A stretch of DNA of 64,000 nt from Eurosta solidaginis (taxonomy: Eukaryota > Arthropoda > Insecta > Diptera > Tephritidae): positions 279,221,693 through 279,285,692 of the forward strand of contig NC_090319.1 in assembly GCF_040869045.1 (NCBI RefSeq), given 5' to 3'. Positions 1-11,037 of this stretch are shown here, piece after piece. The translations under genes were made by a program, and so were the position numbers. Position 1 is the first letter of the stretch, and each line of letters opens with the position of its first letter. Below the pieces are notes generated by a model. The model saw only the letters and a list, made by a program, of their open reading frames with translations. It was not told the DNA's origin and made no database searches.

Positions 1-32
1 TGGCTTTCTATTGAAATCTATTCTGCTATATC

Positions 33-190
33 GTACGACCGTTATGGTGTGGTTGTAGCGTGCTCGGCTGCCACTCCTAAGGTATTGGGCTCAAGTTCCG
101 GGAAATGCAACATCAACTTCTTTAGAAAAAGTTGTTCTAAGCGGCAGTGATTAAGAAACTCTTGAAGTATTTTTCTGCCTGTTTTTACAA
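33..190 (+). mobile_element. tRNA-derived SINE, family A, degraded copy (A1)
   Basis: The head resembles a tRNA-like Pol III promoter: a GTGTGGTTGTAGCGTGCTC block (A-box region), then GGCTCAAGTTCC (B-box-like) about 45 bases on. It is followed by the family A body phrase TTCTAAGCGGCAGTG and a GTATTTTTCTGCC phrase. The same order of blocks occurs at 40.4, 52.3 and 61.0 kb. The copy lacks the 3' half. SINEs of this kind are noncoding and need LINE machinery to move. Confidence 0.6.
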
Positions 191-1614
191 AATGCCTTTT
201 TTACACCATCACTTCCATAAGGATGGGACAAGTGAAGTATTTTCAATTACTTGAGTCTCGATCTGTCACTGTTGACATCTGCACATTTCAAACTGCAAAA
301 GTTTCAGTTCATTTGGAAACCAGAAGAGGTACCTCCGAAGATTTCCATAATAGTTATTTCTTGACCAATAAAAAATACAATTTGACGGCTCTGATCATTA
401 AAGTTGTCAGTATAAAATACAATGGACCAAGGAGTTTTCTATTGGAAGCAGAATGAAAAATTTAACGACCTTTACGTGAAAGCGATGTCAAGCGTTTACG
501 CTGTTAAGCATAACGTCTATTTAGAAGATTGCTTATTGATTTTAATTACAAAACGATCTTTCATTAAAAATAAGAATAATAGCAATCACACATGTCGCCC
601 CCATCCACCCAACGCTCTTTTACAGGAGCATCTTATAACAGAATTCACAAACACCGAAGTATAATAAATGACTTTCACAGAAATGGTAAATTAAAATCAA
701 AATCAAATCGTAATTTATTCTACCGCAAAACAAAGTAGCATTTAGTGAGCTGAATGGCATTCAAAGGAGGAAGGGGAAAAACACACCGGACCGCAGGATG
801 ACTCAATTTAATTTTGATTAAAATATGTGCAAGAACACACGCCACCATAAATGAACTTACATACAGTTACAAACATTTTTGTACATACGTACATATGAAC
901 CCAGTAAACATAACGGATTTGCCTTGAATTTGAAACAAAATTGTTGTTATCCATAATATTAATGCGGCGTTATTTGTCGACGTTATTTTCGTGAATTTGA
1001 ATTATGAGGCACTGGGAGGTACTTGTCCTTAGCGATTCTAGTATTTTTACTTTTTCGAATCGTTCTTTTGGAGCAAAACTATGAACCAACACTTACTCAG
1101 AACACAGAATATCACGTTAGCAGACACGAGAGAATGCCATATATAGGGCAAAAAGGACGATAAATAAAAACAACGTTCCCGTAACACATCACTTTGCGAA
1201 TCACATGGGCAACACCATAACAACCCCCAAAGAATTACTGACCTTTTCCTCAAAGTACTAACCGCGACAGTGTCTGAATCTACACGAAAGCCATCTGAGT
1301 GCAGGTACCTGTAAGCTTGGAACTCAAGCGAATACATCCATGTACACCAGGGTGGAATTTTTAATCAAATTTATTTCAACTGTCATCCCTTCAAACAGCA
1401 ATACAAAGGTCAAAAATATCAGATAAGAATTTTGGCCCCAATAAGAGACGATTAAGGGGTATTCACTATGGCCAAAGCTCAGATTTTTATACATTGATTC
1501 TTTATAGGGTAATCAGAACTTTAGGGCCCATACTTGAGAGATTTAACTGTTTCCAATCACAAACACAATTTAAATGTGAAATCGCCTACTATCGATAGTA
1601 ATAATAATAATAAT
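191..1614. other. No gene recognised (1.4 kb)
   Basis: Open frames of 77, 80 and 96 codons occur at 223-456 (+), 422-664 (+) and 1047-1337 (-). They overlap or run opposite one another, have no recognisable motif and look like chance. A short (TAA)n run lies at about 1598-1615 and marks the left edge of the recognisable retrotransposon fragment that follows. Confidence 0.5.
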
Positions 1615-1729
1615 AAACCCAACGAATTAATACCCACCAAAGCCCGCCCAACCGACACGAGGGTTGCATCCGCATGACGCACGAATTTTGTTTTTGCCGA
1701 GTTGTTGATAGGCGGAGGTTTGTTAAGCG

Positions 1730-3040
1730 TCGAGATCTAAATTTGCGACACAGATATCACAGGACATTCAATAGATGGAGATAGCTCTCGATCTCTACAT
1801 CTTACTCGCTCTTGCTCATCCCCTCCAGCTTTGTTATTAAGACCACCCATGCTGTTGCAACCACTAGGATCAAGATCGCAATGACATGCAATGTGACGGC
1901 GCTTCCCGCATTTGAATCATTTGGTAACTCTTTCACTCCGCTTTTGCGATCCTTTCAGCGCCTCCAATATTGTGTTCACCCAGTCTGGCCTTTCTCCCTC
2001 CACACGGCGTGCTTTGAACGCTGGCTTACACAGAAGCGATGCTGTTTCCTGGGTCAGTGCATGGGATACCGTTTCGACAAATGTTTGCTTTGGGTTCGCG
2101 TATGTGGCTCGCTTCGTTTCGGCGTCCCGTATGCCGTTTATAAAGGTCTGAATTTTTACCCTTTCAGTGTATTCCACAGGTGCGTCCGCATTTGCAAGAT
2201 GAGCCAATCTTTCAATGTCTGAAGCAAACTCCTGCAAAGTCTCGTTAGATTTTTGGTAGTGGTTTTGTAATTCTATTTTGTAGATTTGTTTCCTTATCTT
2301 CAGCATTCCAGTTGTTCACTGTTGCGGTCTTCTCAAACTGAAGCTTAAACACCGTCAAAGGAAGGAGTTTTTACCTTTGGATTGCTCGCTGGAACAGCCG
2401 GGCGACTTAGTTGTAATTGCTCCATACGACCTTTTAAATCATCGACTTCTGCCTGAAATTGTGCGATTTTTGCATCCTGCGATTCAAGTTTTGATGATAC
2501 CCTTGCTTCCTGTGCCTCCAGCTGCGAGGATATGCGAGTTTCTTGTGCTTTCAACTGCTCAGCCATATATTTCTTCTCTTCTTCTAACTGTGTGTTCCAT
2601 CTTGGTTGTTATCTGTGTCGACATTTTGAAATACGCGTTTCTTGTGCTTCAATCTCGGACGTTATGCGTGTCTCCTGCGATTCCATATATGTCTTCTGTT
2701 CTGCCAGTTGATATGACATATATGTTTTCTGTTCTTCCAGTTGAGATGACATTTGCGACGACATTGATGTTACTGTCGATGTTTGTGCAGATATTGCAGC
2801 CAATATCATGTTCAAGTCTGTGCTGGTAACTGTCTGCGATGTTTCGTTTTTCTCTTCAATTTTTGTTGTTGATTCTTCCACATCAGGATAAAAGACATAC
2901 TCGTCCACATTAATTCCTTCCAATTTCATAGCCTCTCGTAGCCGTGCCTGAAGTTCGAGTATATTGCGGGTTGTATTCAATCCACGGCTCTCCAACTCCT
3001 TCTTCAGTTGCTGGATCCTTAATTCACTCAACTTTGCCAT
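1730..3040 (-). pseudogene. Retrotransposon gag remnant (SAP-like N terminus, coiled coil, zinc knuckle), broken
   Basis: The frame starts at an ATG at 3040. The first ~40 codons read like a SAP motif (MAKLSELRIQQLKKELESRG, leucine and basic rich). A long Gln/Glu-rich, coiled-coil-like stretch follows with repeats of the QETRIS type. The core, at about 2306-1917, holds the retrotransposon gag signature region (YKIELQNHYQKSNETLQEF). Damage: an in-frame stop near 2611, frameshifts near 2345 and 2300 with loss of part of the core, and TGA where the first Cys of a CX2CX4HX4C knuckle is expected (FKCGKRRHIACHC follows at once). Gag would form the capsid and bind RNA; this copy cannot make an intact protein. 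Confidence 0.78.
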
Positions 3041-3099
3041 GTCCAATTTGTATTCGAAATCTTCGGAATTTATTCAACAATTCCTCTTCTGACACCAAT

Positions 3100-3622
3100 T
3101 GAAACGAATTTAGTGCAATTCCTCTTATTTGCAACCTTCTGCTAACGTTCGAATCACTAAACTGTTGAATAAATAACTCCAATATTCAATAATGCAAAAT
3201 GGTCTTTATTAGACTACTTTCACAATAACACTTCTACTTCTCGACAGACAGCGTGCTTAAATCAAACTGACTTGACTTGCCTCAAATGTTGCTGTTTTTA
3301 TACTGTTTGGTTTCCTCGCTGGCATATTTCTAGGCGCTTCCATTTCTAGCATTTACTAGTTAGTTACCAGTTATAAAATTACCAGCTATAACTACGTTTA
3401 TAGCTTCTCATATGCGCGTGTATATGTGAGCGATACTTGCACAAATTATTACCTACTTTTGGGAGTATCTCAGATATATGCATGTGTTTGTGCGTTACTG
3501 TCCTCTGCTTGTGTGGACATATGTATAGACATAATGATTGATTTATTGATGTACATACAAGTCACTGCTTAGTATTAGCTTAGAGATGACAGTATCCCTA
3601 AGTGTTGCTAATATTCGTGACA
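3100..3622 (-). repeat. 5' LTR of the Gypsy-type element (523 bp)
   Basis: On the minus strand it begins TGTCACGAATA and ends AATTCGTTTCA, so it has the usual TG...CA ends. It is clearly homologous over its whole length to the 550 bp solo LTR at 10129-10678, sharing blocks such as GTTGAATAAATAACTCCAAT and GGAGTATCTCAGATATATGC. Indels separate the two, so they are not recent sisters. Confidence 0.8.
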
Positions 3623-4345
3623 ATATGAAGGTTGAAACGAAGTTTAGCATCCATCGTGACTCCCAAGTCAACAAAATAATTTACTGATACAAGAAAAGAA
3701 TTATTAATAAGAGGCTGCTGGTAAAGATCTCCGAGAGAGGCACATGAATTTACATTTATTGAGGTTCAGCGGAATTGAATTCGCGTTGCACCAAGCAACT
3801 AAGCAGTTTAAATCCGGTTGAAGCAAGGCACGTTCTTCAATAGACGCATAATACCTAAAAAGCTTAGCAAAATCGGCATACATTAAAATTTTGGAATATT
3901 TTATTGTGTACAGATATCATTAATAAATAGCAAGAACAGAATTGGACCAAGATGACGGCCTTGTCGGACGCCAGAAGGAACATTAATGACATTTGAAAGA
4001 GTATTTTTAAAAATTACTTGCTGCGTTCTACCGCAGAGATACGACGAGATCTACTGGTGACCAGGTTGGAAGCCAATTCGATCCAGCTTGTGGATAAGCA
4101 AGGAGTGGGAAACTTTATGAAAACCTTTACTAAAATCAGTGTAAATTACATCGGTGTGAAGATTTTCTCTAAATCCATTAGAAACATGAGTTGTTAATTC
4201 AAGTAGGTTGGTAATGGTAGATTTGCCTTTGCAGAATCCGTGTTGGGCTTCTGCAATCAATGGAAAATGTTAGCTGATTTGTAACAATGGCTACAAATAC
4301 CTTTGGGATGACAGACAATTTTGCAATTCCTCGATAATTTTATAT
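3623..4345 (-). pseudogene. LINE reverse-transcriptase fragment (jockey/CR1-like), broken
   Basis: On the minus strand, blocks of a non-LTR reverse transcriptase are visible in order: YRGIAKLSVIPKVFVAIVTN near 4330, QHGFCKGKSTITNLLEL at about 4243-4190, VIYTDFSKGFHKVSHSLLI at about 4150-4095, then SGVRQGRHLGPILFLLFIND near 3975-3920 in another frame, and a decayed catalytic YADD box (YADF) near 3880. Frameshifts and stops separate them. A typical element is several kb, so endonuclease and both ends are missing. The left edge is where the LTR element begins, consistent with insertion of that element here. Confidence 0.75.
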
Positions 4346-5200
4346 TCTGGGTATTAGAAATCAATTTTATCAACCCATCTCAATCAGTTTTTCAGTCCTT
4401 ACTTTAGCTCCTGTGCTACACCCCTTAACCGTTTGCAATGCCGATCAAAATTCATATGTAATATTTTTGACCTAGATATTGCCTTCTGAAAGGGTGACAC
4501 TGGAAAATGGAATGGATGATATATAAGGAACACATTAATCTATGCCCATTTTTGACAAATACAAAAAAAAAAAACATAAACTCGTGCCAGAGCGGAAAAT
4601 GGCTCCGAAGATGACGTTACGCCGAAACCGGGATTTTTAGCATTATTCTGTATAGCGCTTTCGTCTAGCAATGGTTTTCTCTATTATTTTCGTTCGTTTC
4701 TTATGTTATGTTAAATAAGAAGGCCAAAGCAATTATCAAAAGATGTGTTGCTTTTGTTTAACATAATACAGAGAGATATTCGCCTCTGAGGGAAAACGAT
4801 CGTTTGAGAAGCAATAGAAAATGAGGCCCTAAATACTCACCCCACCGAAAATGCACAAACAAATTAAATTACTCTCGATAGACTGCCGATAGGCTGCCAG
4901 CTCGAAAAGTTTCTATCTCAGAATAATTTGTATAAATTTATGTTCAGATAAGAAATTTTTGAAACAAATTCTGTGACAAACCGTTCTTTAAACAAATTCT
5001 GAAATACGGCGTTTTTTTTTAAGATTTTTGAGGTGGTTCGTTTTAGATATGGCTGTCTAAATAGGTGATATTCCACACTGCAGTCGATTATGTAGACCAA
5101 ATAAAAAAAATATGCTTTGCTAGAATTCAATTCTAGTCCGAAAAATTACACAGATCTACTAAAAGTTGTGACTAATTTGTTTTTGTGCATCTGATAATCA
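4346..5200. other. No gene recognised
   Basis: AT-rich sequence. The only notable patch is 4590-4640, where a GC-richer phrase GATGACGTTACGCCGAAAC stands out from its surroundings. A 70-codon minus frame (4918-5130) has no recognisable motif. Confidence 0.4.
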
Positions 5201-5201
5201 T

Positions 5202-5690
5202 TTCCGAACCAGTTTTCTGCGTAGAATCCGAGTCCGCCCAAAAAATTGTGCAATCACGTCCGGGTTTCGAGAAATTCAAGATTATGTAACTAAAAAAAAA
5301 AATGTTTGGGGATGTTTGAGGTTAGAAAAATTATGGATAAAAATTGTTGTAATTTTTTTTTAGCTGTTTAGTCTTAGTACAAGTATTTATCTACGAATAC
5401 AGCTCATGATTGTTTTCTTTCAAAAGTTATGTTTATTATAAAAACTATGCCCAAGCCTGAAGGTCGTTTTGGTGACTTAGGCGTAACTTTTAAAATAAAC
5501 ACAACTTATGACGAATACTAGTACTAGAAGACTAAACAGTTAAATAAAATTACAAAAAATTGTATCCATTATTTTTCTAACCTCAAACATCCCCAAAATA
5601 GTTATTTTTCGGATATATAACCGCAAATATCTTGAAGCCGCGATGTGATAATATAACTCTGATTTGAATTCTGCGCAAAAAAAAATGGTT
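5202..5690. repeat. Long imperfect inverted repeat (foldback), ~490 bp
   Basis: The left arm reads outward to inward CCGAACCAGTTTTCTGCG ... GGGGATGTTTGAGGTTAG ... CTGTTTAGTCTTAG ... CAAAAGTTATGTTTAT. The right arm gives the same series on the opposite strand (for example CTAACCTCAAACATCCCC at 5577-5594 and AAGACTAAACAG at 5529-5540). Arms are about 235 bp and the centre is near 5446. The outer thirds are more diverged than the inner blocks. It could be a foldback or MITE-type element; a transcript across it would fold into a long hairpin. Confidence 0.75.
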
Positions 5691-7550
5691 CGGTGTTGAC
5701 TCTCAGTTGCCCAACACCAAAACCTCGCAGATAAGTTTTACATTCAACAAAACCTAGTTTCGCACAATCGCCAAGAACCCGTCATGATACCATACTCGTT
5801 TTTGTGTTTATTGGGTATTTATATACATACCAACAACATAGTTATACAGTAGAAAATGCAAATTTCCCCTACCCCACGCGACACAAGCGACCTTAGCGGT
5901 GATAGAGAAATAGAGCGAATAAAGTTAAATGACTGACCGTCTCGACGGCCCTACCAACATTTTATATTACCTTATATGTATGTATGTATTGAGGTGAGGG
6001 TTGAACACCAACTGCTCGCTTATTCAAAACATTCTAAAACTGGTGCAAAGAAACGATCCATCAATTTATTCATTACAAAGAAATTATGTCGAATTTATAT
6101 GCACCCCAAGTGACGTTGCGCCAACGAGAAGGCAAAGGGGAGGATATGCACACGGGCTAAACGTAAATAATAGGCAATGTTCATTGGGTGGTCGGTCGGC
6201 CGGTCGTTCGGTCGGTCACATGTTCAATGAAAATGGCTCATTTCACTTTGCACTTGGCAAAGTGGCCTTTTGCTTTGGCCATAAAATTTTTGGCGTTTTT
6301 TGTTAAGTAGAAAATCACCGCACAATAAAAATAATAATAAAAAGAACAAATGCGAGCGATACCACAACTATCGTATAAGTGTTATGAAAGTGAGCGACTA
6401 GAGCATGGCAATGAGAAAAGTGAAAGCTCGTCACAGCATGGCAAATGAGCCTGAATTTGATAGAAGTAGTTGAAGTCAAACTTTGCAGGCAGTACGAAGC
6501 ATGTGGTGGATGGTTCAGTGAAACTTTTGTGTGCTTGATAGCTACGAAAATGTTACGGGTGTGTGTAGCTAGAGCGACATGAGGTGTGCGCACAAAAAAG
6601 GATGCGTTTAAACATCCCGCTGAGCAGCGTATCGTTTAAGGCGCGCCCGCTGTCATCCAACCTCACCGTCGAACAATGAACGTTGGGCGTGTGCTCACGC
6701 GGCCTCAAAAATAAATCGGTTAAATTAAATCTGTTTTTGTGGGGGGTTTGATGTTGTTATTCGTTATTCATCACCCACAGCCAATTCGTCTAAGAGCTTC
6801 TTCCGTTTTCCTTCCTGATTTCCTTGCACTTTTTTACCAAACCAAATATTGGCAAGTATTTCTTAACTGTGGCAGGGTTAAATTGCTAAACTTTTTATTT
6901 ATTTTATGTATTTGAAACTTACATTTATTTTTTAAATTAGCGTACATATACATATATGTATGTACATATGTATATACGGAAATGTGCGAATATGAGCTCG
7001 TATCTTCATTACAAGCATCTGGTAATTTATAAAAGTTTTGCGTAACCCGCTGTGCTGTCAAAGGGTTAATAAGTTGTTGTCGTGCTGTTTAAGAACTTCA
7101 TTACATTTTATTACTACTGAAATTTCACTAAACCAACGGTACACTCAGTACCAAATTACAATTTATTAGCTGTGCTAACACAGGGAATATGTTTTTTTTT
7201 CGCGTGGCCCAAAATCCAAAAGGTTACGGTTTAAAACAGTAAATAGCGCTCTTCATCCAAAACTATTTTTTGCCGCCACTGATAAGTTTTCTTTTTATGT
7301 GTTAAGATCTTTACCGGCGGTATGGAGAATCCAGAATGTAAGCATAAAGTAAGTGTAAGCGTAGTCTTTCGAAGAATGTAAATGATATTGGTATGCTAAA
7401 GAATGTATGCGTCAATGTAGTCGGTGAACTGTAGCATAATGTGGGAACAATGTACGTGGTAGAGTTGATATGAGCTAAAACAGACAACAAGGCAAGGTAA
7501 GAAAAGGAAAGGAACGATTAGGAAAGGAGAAGAGAATAAGGGAAATGTGT
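5691..7550. other. No gene recognised (1.9 kb); simple repeats
   Basis: Open frames of 75-101 codons are present but carry no motif. Simple-sequence patches are (GGTC)n-like at 6188-6218 and a TATG/CATA patch at 6943-6976. Nothing else is supported. Confidence 0.45.
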
Positions 7551-7559
7551 GTTATGGAT

Positions 7560-7962
7560 GTGTTATCGACGAGGCGTAGACGAGTTTTCTATACGTTACC
7601 AAAAGGTTACAAATTTTCTATCGATAACAAAGGAAATCGATGAGTTATCGATTAACTTTAAACTAGACATCAGTAAGTTTTCGAAAAACTATCGATTATT
7701 TATCGAAACGTTAGCAAAATGTTTTAGGTATAATATTGAAAAACTCCCGACTTGATATGGAAAATTTATTGATTTGTTAGCGAAAAGCTATCGATATTTT
7801 AGTAACAAATTACTGAAAAGTTATAGAAAAATTATAGATTTTCTATCGGAATGTTATCACGTTATCGATTTGCTGTAGAAAATGTAATGTAAGAAAGTTA
7901 TCGATATGTTTTCGAAAAGCTATCGATTTCTTATCGGAGTAGGAAAACTTAGTTATTATCGA
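7560..7962. repeat. Cluster of TATCGAT motifs / degenerate minisatellite
   Basis: Eight TATCGAT heptamers occur in 350 bp (at about 7619, 7645, 7690, 7789, 7863, 7899, 7921 and 7957), together with near-matches such as TATCGAA and TATCGGA. They are mixed with GTTAT, TTTTCGAAAA and GAAAAGCTATCGAT phrases. The spacing is irregular, so it reads as a decayed short tandem repeat. The motif includes the DRE core (TATCGATA), which is bound by DREF, and CGATA, which is bound by BEAF-32 in Drosophila. Whether it binds anything here is unknown. Confidence 0.65.
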
Positions 7963-8700
7963 TTTGAAACCATGCATTTATTTTTCTAAAACATAACAAG
8001 GGAACAAACAAAAAATCAACCAATAGAAGATTCGAGATCTACCTCAAAGCAAGCTTCAATCGATTTTTATGGTTTACACAATCCAGTGCAGTCCGAAATG
8101 TCTGGCCTCTTTCAGGAGAAGGTAAAGTTGCCTGGGTGGTGGGTCTGTTGAGCTCAAAGGCTAACATCACCGTCACATGATGTATGTGCCACGGCGACAG
8201 AGCAAGGAAAATGGTTGATTTAACGTAACAACGCTTGTTCAGCGCACAAGGTTCGCTAATTTTGAAACCCGTTGATGATTTGAATGGAAATCACCATGGT
8301 GGCCATGGGGGCTTATCTAACTCCTATTTCATTCTATAGATCATGGCACCCGGTAGCAATTAAACTCTACATTCGAATTAAAAAACTTTTCCGCATTTGG
8401 ATACCAACCAAGACCACCATGATGCTCTCAAAGAGCTTATGCCAACTGAGCAGAGCCTCGAAACTATTGAGAGTGACAAACTTCGCCGCTGATCGGAATC
8501 TGAACATCTTCAGAACCAGGTTTCAATATTGAAAACACATCAAACATTTGGCTGTCTTATGACAAAAGAACACAAAGTCGATCACTCTTATTCTTTCTCT
8601 TCATGTAGGGATAAGCAGACTCACCGAAAGTTTTGGGGAGTTTTATCCTTTGCCGAATATTGATCCGGAATATTCCAGAAAAGAGCACCATAAAGATACT
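7963..8700. other. No gene recognised
   Basis: An 82-codon plus frame (8284-8532) has no recognisable domain. The stretch is GC-richer than its neighbours and may be an old, unidentifiable TE piece. Confidence 0.35.
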
Positions 8701-8702
8701 GG

Positions 8703-8900
8703 CCTACCATCTGAGACTAGCCGACCATCTTTGATATGATCACGTTGAACTCCCTAGGTCATCCAACCCCCTCCTTCCGTGTGGCGCTTAGGTTCGCCAG
8801 AGCCTAGCCTGCTAAAATACCATATTCGCCACGAGTTGGTGATGTTGACGATTGGGCTGGCGAAGCTCTAAATTGTGCTGACAACCCATTGGAATTGTTG
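8703..8900 (-). repeat. Degraded copy of LINE-tail-like repeat R (R1)
   Basis: It shares, in the same order, GACCATCT, CCTAGGTCAT, TTCGCCAGAGCCTAGC, TTCGCCACGAGTTGG and ATTGGGCTGGCGAAGCT with copies at 30.5 kb and 54.4 kb. The best copy, at 54.4 kb, ends in (CAA)4 on the minus strand. No coding capacity was seen. Confidence 0.6.
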
Positions 8901-9094
8901 TCAACATTTTTCATCATTGTAATAAAGCAAAAGAGGTGACGAGCCAGATACACCAATCCCCGAAAACGGTATATACGTTTCACTACCCAACTCTGACGAA
9001 GTGGTTCGAAGACGAAGACAAGGACCTGATAAAGAGCATACACAAACGCCTACGAAAAATATGTGCTGATGGGCGTAGGCTTCCAGATTGAAAT

Positions 9095-9700
9095 GTATGT
9101 GTACATGCCCTATCTACAAGGAAGACGATTCCGCAAACCACACTAATTACTGCGGATCGAACCTGCATAATATCGCGTATGCGATTTTATCTTGCGTATT
9201 GCTCCAAAGTCGACGAACTTCTTGGATCATGTCAATGCGGTTTAAGTCCTCTTAAATTATATAACCGGCGTAGAGAAGACGAAAAAAAAATGAGCAGCAG
9301 CATCTTTTTTCTAATTTAAAGAACATTTTTTTTTACTGAAGGAAATTATTCTAGCAGCAGATCTACACCACAGAGGTACAATCTTTTTTAAGCACTTTAT
9401 CATTGGCATCAAAGTTCTGCCTCTTCTGGCTTGGCCGAGAAGGGTAAGAAAGTGCTGTCATCAGTAGTGATTGGACACATTCGCGCTCTGGCAGCCATCT
9501 CACTATTGACGGATATAAATTCAAGACTGTGAACGATTTCGTCTACCTGTGGACCATCATTAAGGGTGAAAACAAAACCAGCCTAGAAATCAAGAGAAGA
9601 ATCATTCTTGCCAAAAACTGCTATTTTGAACTAAGAGGTAAAGGAGAAGTAAAGTGCTCTCTCCAAGAACAAAATCGTTCAATTATTTTCGTTCATATTA
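9095..9700 (+). pseudogene. RTE-type LINE fragments: RT piece and C-terminal piece, internally deleted
   Basis: At 9103-9225 the frame reads CPIYKEDDSANHTNYC then IAYAILSCVLLQ, matching the fingers region of RTE-clade reverse transcriptases. A frame change then gives LLGSCQCGL near 9215-9245. From about 9470 to 9690 the C-terminal part resumes (VNDFVYLWTII, SLEIKRRI), aligning with residues of the better-preserved copy at 33.3-34.0 kb. The central palm region with the catalytic aspartates is missing. Not functional. Confidence 0.65.
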
Positions 9701-10014
9701 TCCCCACCCCATTCATACCTGCCTACGCCTGTAGCTACATATACACATACAATACAATACATACACAATTGACGTAAGTCTTCTCCTACTAGTACTTAGT
9801 ATATAACAAAATAAATATTTATGTTTTATGTGACTCAGAATGACAAATACAAACAACACGCGGCGAACAAAAACCGAATTTAACACCGAAAGTAAAAAGG
9901 GTGAACACTTGTACAATACGTCTGAAAATTTACAAAGACTCAATGACTAGAATATGCATGACATGGAATTACGAAAGATGGTAAGAAGGAGTATTTCTTT
10001 GCATACATACCGAG
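9701..10014. other. No gene; simple repeats
   Basis: A CATACA-type simple repeat runs at about 9735-9772. Open frames on both strands lack motifs. Confidence 0.4.
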
Positions 10015-11037
10015 CCCAATGAACATATTTGTGTAAGCTCAATTGAGATTTCTTTTGTATATGTTTGAGATAGGTTAGATTATATGAAATTTCTCAATTT
10101 TGATGCTACTGTAAATAATTATATATATTGTAACGAATTTGCTTGCAAATCCTCTTATTTGCAATCCTCTGCTAAGTTCGAATCACTAAACTGTTGAATA
10201 AATAACTCCAATTTGTAATAATGCAAAATGGCCTTTATTAAAGTACTTCACAATAACACTCAAACTGTGCAACGAATAGCTTGCTTAATAACCAAACTGA
10301 TTGATAACTCAAATCAACCTGAATTCCAGCGCCTCTACAATTGTCGCCTTTTATACTCTTTGATTTCAACCTTCGCATCTTCTAGGCGCTTCCAGAATCT
10401 ACTAGACCAGCAGCTCTCAAACTTCTCAGCTGTAACTACAATTGCACAATTTTATAGTTTTTCTCATTGCATACTTATAGGAGTATCTCAGATATATGCA
10501 TTTGTTTGTGCATTGACTCTCCGCTGCTCGTATACGTACATGGTACATATATGTAGACGCAGTTATTGTTTCGTTTATGTAGATAAATAATGATTGAATT
10601 ATTGATGTGCATTTACGTTACTGCTTAGCATCGGCTTAGAGACGATAGCATCGCTCAGTGCTGCTAACATTCGTTACAATATAAATATATTTCAGAACTA
10701 AAGCTTGAGATTTGAGAATAAGGTGCGTTCTCAGCTGCATCTCGCATGACCACTGAGAGAGTGTTCTCAAACTAAATGGTCTTTTTTCATATTCAAAAAT
10801 TTTATATTTAAATTAAAATTTCAAAATTTTACAGTCATATCGTCTAACTCATTTCAAAAACAAACAGAAGGGAATGGAATCGCAATGAACATATCAAATG
10901 CTTTTCAACTTTTGCTCAAAACAATAAATGTTTACAAACAGTTTGACAAAAGATTTTCTAACAAAACACAAACAACGCTGATTATAAAATTGAGAATTAA
11001 GATTTTCTCTAGTTTATTTCTTCTGCTGTTTATTGGG
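10015..11037. mobile_element. U-family inverted-repeat element (U2), split by a solo LTR
   Basis: The left end reads CCCAATGAACATATTTGTG with CTCAATTGAGA inside. The right end reads GAGAATTAAGATTTTCTC ... CTGTTTATTGGG. The same end phrases and the GAGAATTAATGTTTTCTC motif characterise U1 at 57 kb. Removing the 550 bp LTR joins the two halves. The flanking dinucleotides (AG/TT) do not match, so the exact ends are less sure than for U1. Confidence 0.5.
10129..10678. mobile_element. Solo LTR of the Gypsy-type family (550 bp) with 4 bp duplication
   Basis: It runs from TGTAACGAAT to ATTCGTTACA, short perfect inverted ends with TG...CA. It is flanked by ATAT on both sides (10125-10128 and 10679-10682), as expected for a Ty3/Gypsy integrase, although the context is AT-rich. 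No internal gag-pol is present, so it arose by LTR-LTR recombination. The 120-codon frame inside it is a chance frame. It is homologous to the LTR at 3100-3622. Confidence 0.85.

Larger units (their letters stand above)
1615..3622 (-). mobile_element. Truncated Ty3/Gypsy-type LTR retrotransposon: 5' LTR, PBS and broken gag
   Basis: Read on the minus strand the order is LTR (3622 to 3100), a primer-binding site, then gag. Two bases after the LTR comes TGGTGTCAGAAGAGGAAT (3097 to 3080), complementary to the CTTCTGACACCA end of a leucine tRNA. Pol and the 3' LTR are missing: recognisable sequence stops near a (TAA)n run at 1600-1615. The right flank (3623 on) is in the middle of a LINE reverse-transcriptase fragment, so this element probably inserted into that LINE. 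A diverged solo copy of the same LTR lies at 10.1 kb. Confidence 0.8.

Noticed and set aside
2377..2829. 150-codon plus frame
   Set aside because: It is antisense to the gag coiled-coil region, whose repeated codons keep the opposite strand open.
6188..6218. GGTCGGTCGG tract as a regulatory element
   Set aside because: It is a short simple repeat with no other support.
10228..10590. 120-codon plus frame
   Set aside because: It lies wholly inside the solo LTR.
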